From Strigops habroptila (Eukaryota > Chordata > Aves > Psittaciformes > Psittacidae), in NCBI RefSeq assembly GCF_004027225.2, contig NC_046358.1, positions 69,583,028 through 69,647,027 on the forward strand: 64,000 nt of DNA, read 5' to 3'. Below, in pieces: positions 60,601 through 64,000 of the stretch; position 1 is the first letter of the stretch; each line of letters starts with the position of its first letter. The notes under the pieces are model-generated. The model saw only the letters and a list, made by a program, of their open reading frames with translations. It ran no database searches and was not told where the DNA came from. The position numbers and the translations under genes were made by a program.

Positions 60601-63600
60601 CCGAGCTGGTGGCCAGCCAGAGCTCGCCTCCTTCCACCCCAAAGTCCTGGTACTGCGGAAGATGAACACAGTGCTGTGAGTTTAAGCTTTAAGCTTAGTC
60701 CAGAACCTGCCACCAGAGTGAGCGTGGGGCAGGAGCTGGTGGGAACACAGGCCTTATGCCTCAGGGGTTCAATGCCTCAATTCACTTCCATTTGGGCAGT
60801 GCTTAAAGTCACTTAGAGTCAAACAGGAGAATGAGGCTGTGGTGTAGGAACCAGCAGCATGCTCCTGCCTGAAAGCCCCAGCAGAAGAGGCTGCTGGAGG
60901 AGGGCGAGTGCCTGGCCTGAACAACATGGATCTCTTCCCTGGGACACCCTCTGGACCTGCTCATGTCATAGGGGAATCCTTGCTGATACTGTGTGTCCCC
61001 TAACAACATCCTTTACCTAAAACTGAGGAGGATCTCCCAAGTCTAGAATTCCCATCCACTTGCAGTGTGGATGATTTTAACGCCTAAGAACTTAGGCAAA
61101 ATTATTATTTCCACTGCATAAAGGAAAAAGACTCCCCATGAAGAGGAGGACAAAGGAGATGCTAAAACCATCACACTGCTGCACAGCCAAGTCTTCCCAG
61201 CTCCACAGAAGAACAGTACAGAGGCAGAAAAACCAAACAGAAGCTACTGGAGGGGATGGTGGCCCGAAGAGGAAAAGCAAGGGACAAAGAAGCAAACTCA
61301 CTGACTGATGTGGGTGTGCAGTGACTCACAGGGACTCGCTGCTGCACAGGGCCAGGGCAGTGTGAGGTCTCACCTGCTTTGTGGTGCACTGCAGAACAGT
61401 GATGGGGGAGCCTTTGTGGTCAGCAAGGACGCGAATGGTCATTCCAGTGCGAGGGCTGCTGACGGCCACGAGCCCGTCCTTGCCCCCCGATAAGATCATT
61501 TCTCCTGTGGGCAGAGATAAAAAGAACATGACACTCCTTGTAGGAGAAGAAGCAGCTCATAGGAGAAAGGTCCGAGATCATGGATACCAGTGTCCCAAAA
61601 CACTGTGAAAGGTTGGGAACAACTGAGTCAGGGCTGGGTATGATGAGATGACTCAGAGACACCCCTTAGACACTGAAGAAGAGCCACTGTAGATCATAAG
61701 CAGGAGGACAAAGGTGCGTTTGTTGTACCCAAACTTCTTTGCTATGCCGTTGCCAATACACCTCCCTTGTCCTGTTTACCACATGCTCAGCTGGCATAGC
61801 TACAAAAGCTCATTGATACAAGTTCCCTGGATGTCCTTGGCCCCAGGTTTTCGGGCAGGTTGATGGTGTGCAGAGCACTTGGAGGTCAGGGTAACCCAGG
61901 CACAACCAAGCATGTTCCACACTGGTGTGAGAGGCAGCCTCACCGTCTGTGGAGTAGGCAATCGCAGTCAGTGCAACGGCATGGGGGTGCATTTTCAGCT
62001 CCATCTCTGTCCTGGAAATGCTGAACACACGGATGGTGCCATCGCTGTACCCTGCCACTACATGCTGGCTCTCAGCTCCCCATGCAACGACGGGATGAGG
62101 CTTCCAGGCCAGGCACTGGCAGCTCTGCAAAGGAACCAGGGCAGAGGCCTGATGGCACAGCAAGGACAGCAGAACTGTGCAATCCAGTGCACTACAAGCT
62201 CCACCTACAAGTATTTCTCCAGCTTTATCTCCTCCGTGAGGACACAGCACTCCTTGCAATCCCAAGCAAGGATTCCTTCCTCCTGTGCCCTCTGTCAGGA
62301 GGAAGAGATTGATGTACCACAATTACCTGGTTGAGCACTTGGAACTGTACCACCAGCTCCATGCTGCTCAGAGACCAGATCCTCACGCTGCCGTCCTCCC
62401 CGCATGTTGCACAGTGAGTCTCATCAGGACTGAAGCACACTTCAGTCACCTGCAGCGAGAAACAAGATGGGGAACAGGGTTCTACAGACGCTCCTTTGCC
62501 CCTCTCATCCCCCCCAAGGACCTCTCCCACAGGAGGCATCAGCCAAGAAGCCCTAAAGGCAAAGGGAGGTGGGTGATTTGGTTTTGCACTTAAATTCTGG
62601 GCTGATAGCTAAGCTTGTAATGGAAATCAGTTAACCTAACCCCAAAGGTAGGACCAGGCACTGTGCAGCATAGGTCTACATAAAAAACCTTCTCTTCTAC
62701 CATCTGAACCCTTTTTTCTAGAGCATAATGATACCCCAAAGCAACAGCAAAAGTCAGAAGAGTCATTCTTCACCTGGGTTTGGATTTTTTTATGTTTTTG
62801 GCAAAGAAAATGTTATCCACTATGGATGTCCAGCTGGCAAATAGAAACTGCAGCACTCAGTAATGAAGCCTTAGTGATTGCAAACTGCATCCTTGTGCTC
62901 CAGCAGAAAGGCCCACAGCTGCTCCCAGCCTTAGGCTGTTGAACACTGAGGGCTAAGAGTGGATGAGCTCAGACTTCTTGAGGCTGGACTCCTCAGTGTG
63001 ACAGTTCCCTGTAGACTCCTCCATGTCATCCCATCAGCCCTGCAGCTCCCTGACCTCTCCAACGGTCAGACCAGGGAGTGCTGCTGCAGCCCACACGTGC
63101 TTCCCAGAGCATGGACAGCACACACACAGCACTTGCTGCTCTGTGGGACAAACCAACTCTAACCTTGTTCTTGTGGCCGCTGATCAGTCGGATGCTCGTG
63201 CTCTCTGTCCAACTGATGTACCACAGGGTTCCTGCCGTGGTGCCCACAATTCCCATTTCCAAAGAGTCATCAAAGGCTGCACTGACTATCGTCCCGTCAA
63301 GAGTGATCTCATGTTCTAGAAGGACCAAGTTAGTCCTGGAGGAAAGGAGGATGTGAGAAGGATGGGCTCAAACATTGGAATGGCCACTCTGCCTCCTTTA
63401 AATGCAATTTTCCAGTGAGCCCAGTCATGTGCTTGCAGCTAAATGGTTCAGTGAGGGGCTCCTCTACATTAACAGTGACTATTCTTGCATTTGCGCTACA
63501 ACCATCTTTTATAGGAAAGATAAGAGAAGAAGGAAGAGACGGAAGAGATGGAAGAGAGAAGGAAGAGAAGGAAGAAAAAAAGAAGAAAGAAAAGAAAGAA

Positions 63601-64000
63601 AAAAAATAGAGGATGCAGCAGTGCGAGAGAAGAAACAGAGGCAATGTATTTTTACCAGTTCCTATTTCACCAGGAATTCCTACAAATCACTGACACAAAC
63701 TTCAGGCATGCCAAACTCCACCCATTTCCAGTATTAAGAGGGTTCAGCTACCTGTGGCAAAAGTTCAGTAAAAAGATCCAGACAGAAAGCATCAGTAGTC
63801 ACTGCATGGAGAGGAAAAGCTAAGGATGAAGAGCAACAGGAGCAGTGTGGTTGCAGGCAGAGCTGATGTCTGTCCGTGAAAAGCCACCTCTCAGACAGGT
63901 CCAGGGAGCTGCTGGATGAGGGGAAGAGCATCTCCAGAGCATGGTGAGACAGGCGCCAGGGCCACCACCTCCTACCTGGCATCGGGACCTTTCAGCCTCA
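57657..64000 (-). CDS. WDR90: WD repeat protein 90 (POC16), 3' part of the gene
   Basis: Partial; the gene continues past the right edge. Exons in transcript order are 63976-64000 (3' end of a cut exon), 63164-63335, 62327-62449, 61944-62124, 61374-61504, 60509-60652, 59153-59272, 58603-58687 and 57657-57811, about 378 codons. The reading gives the last WD40 repeats: LLEHEITLDGTIVSAAFDD, FSPDETHCATCGEDGSVRIW, GYSDGTIRVFSISRTEMELK, GGKDGLVAVSS, SSDRRVSIWASDWPKDKCEL, IPLPYFATSLSLSPGARFMA, and a last exon with AGHDDAIHRCSFAPSGRRLL ending LLWELPGG. These match the C-terminus of human WDR90 as I recall it. WDR90/POC16 lines the inner centriole wall. The join from the edge exon is supported by phase (2 nt carried over). 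A CR1 copy lies antisense in the intron at 59273-60508. Confidence 0.95.
60165..60386 (+). mobile_element. CR1 LINE 3' fragment in a WDR90 intron, antisense
   Basis: Starts within the consensus near AGGAAGAAGTTCTTCCCTGT and ends GTCTATCATTCTATGAC. It is the shortest intact 3' end in the window and runs opposite to WDR90. Confidence 0.92.
63515..63615 (+). repeat. Purine-rich GAA/GGAA tract
   Basis: Nearly pure AAGAGAAGAAGGAAGAGA-type sequence on the plus strand (polypyrimidine in the WDR90 direction), inside the WDR90 intron between 63336 and 63975. Confidence 0.85.

Overview
The window is vertebrate nuclear DNA, almost certainly from a bird. Genes are compact and multi-exon with GT/AG introns, and CpG-rich promoters sit on most of them. 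The DNA is very GC-rich with many C-rich minisatellites, as on an avian microchromosome. The only interspersed repeats I recognise are CR1 LINE 3' ends, some with the typical ATTCTATGA-type tail. I cannot name the species.

Layout from left to right: METRN (minus, CDS 1069-3678); about 14 kb of mostly non-coding DNA with minisatellites, a possible enhancer at 7.56-7.70 kb and a probable FBXL16 first exon/promoter at 9.4-10.1 kb; FBXL16 (plus, CDS 18062-21391); WDR24 (plus, 24790-31416); JMJD8 (plus, 31826-33445); STUB1 (minus, 34487-37685); RHBDL1 (minus, 38993-43709); RHOT2 (minus, 46423-57271); and the 3' end of WDR90 (minus, 57657 to beyond the right edge). As I remember human 16p13.3, this is the same gene order and the same relative orientations, with the whole block flipped. 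All exon joins were chosen by hand from splice sites, reading frame and remembered human proteins. Every gene closes in frame except RHBDL1, where one extra base in a C run shifts the frame just after the catalytic serine codon; this is probably a sequence error.

The genes do not form one pathway. METRN is a secreted neurotrophic factor. FBXL16 is an F-box/LRR protein that binds PP2A and SCF components. WDR24 is a GATOR2 subunit in amino-acid signalling to mTORC1. JMJD8 is an ER-lumen JmjC-like protein. STUB1 (CHIP) is a chaperone-linked U-box ubiquitin ligase. RHBDL1 is a rhomboid protease. RHOT2 (Miro2) is the outer-mitochondrial-membrane GTPase for mitochondrial transport. WDR90/POC16 is a centriole wall protein. 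STUB1 and RHOT2 both bear on mitochondrial and protein quality control, but being neighbours does not show co-function.

I found no clear undescribed biological system. The items most worth following are the RFX/MEF2-type motif cluster near 7.6 kb, the RHBDL1 frame break, the G-run just past the RHBDL1 poly(A) signal, the tight WDR90-to-RHOT2 junction, and two distant minisatellites with similar repeat units.
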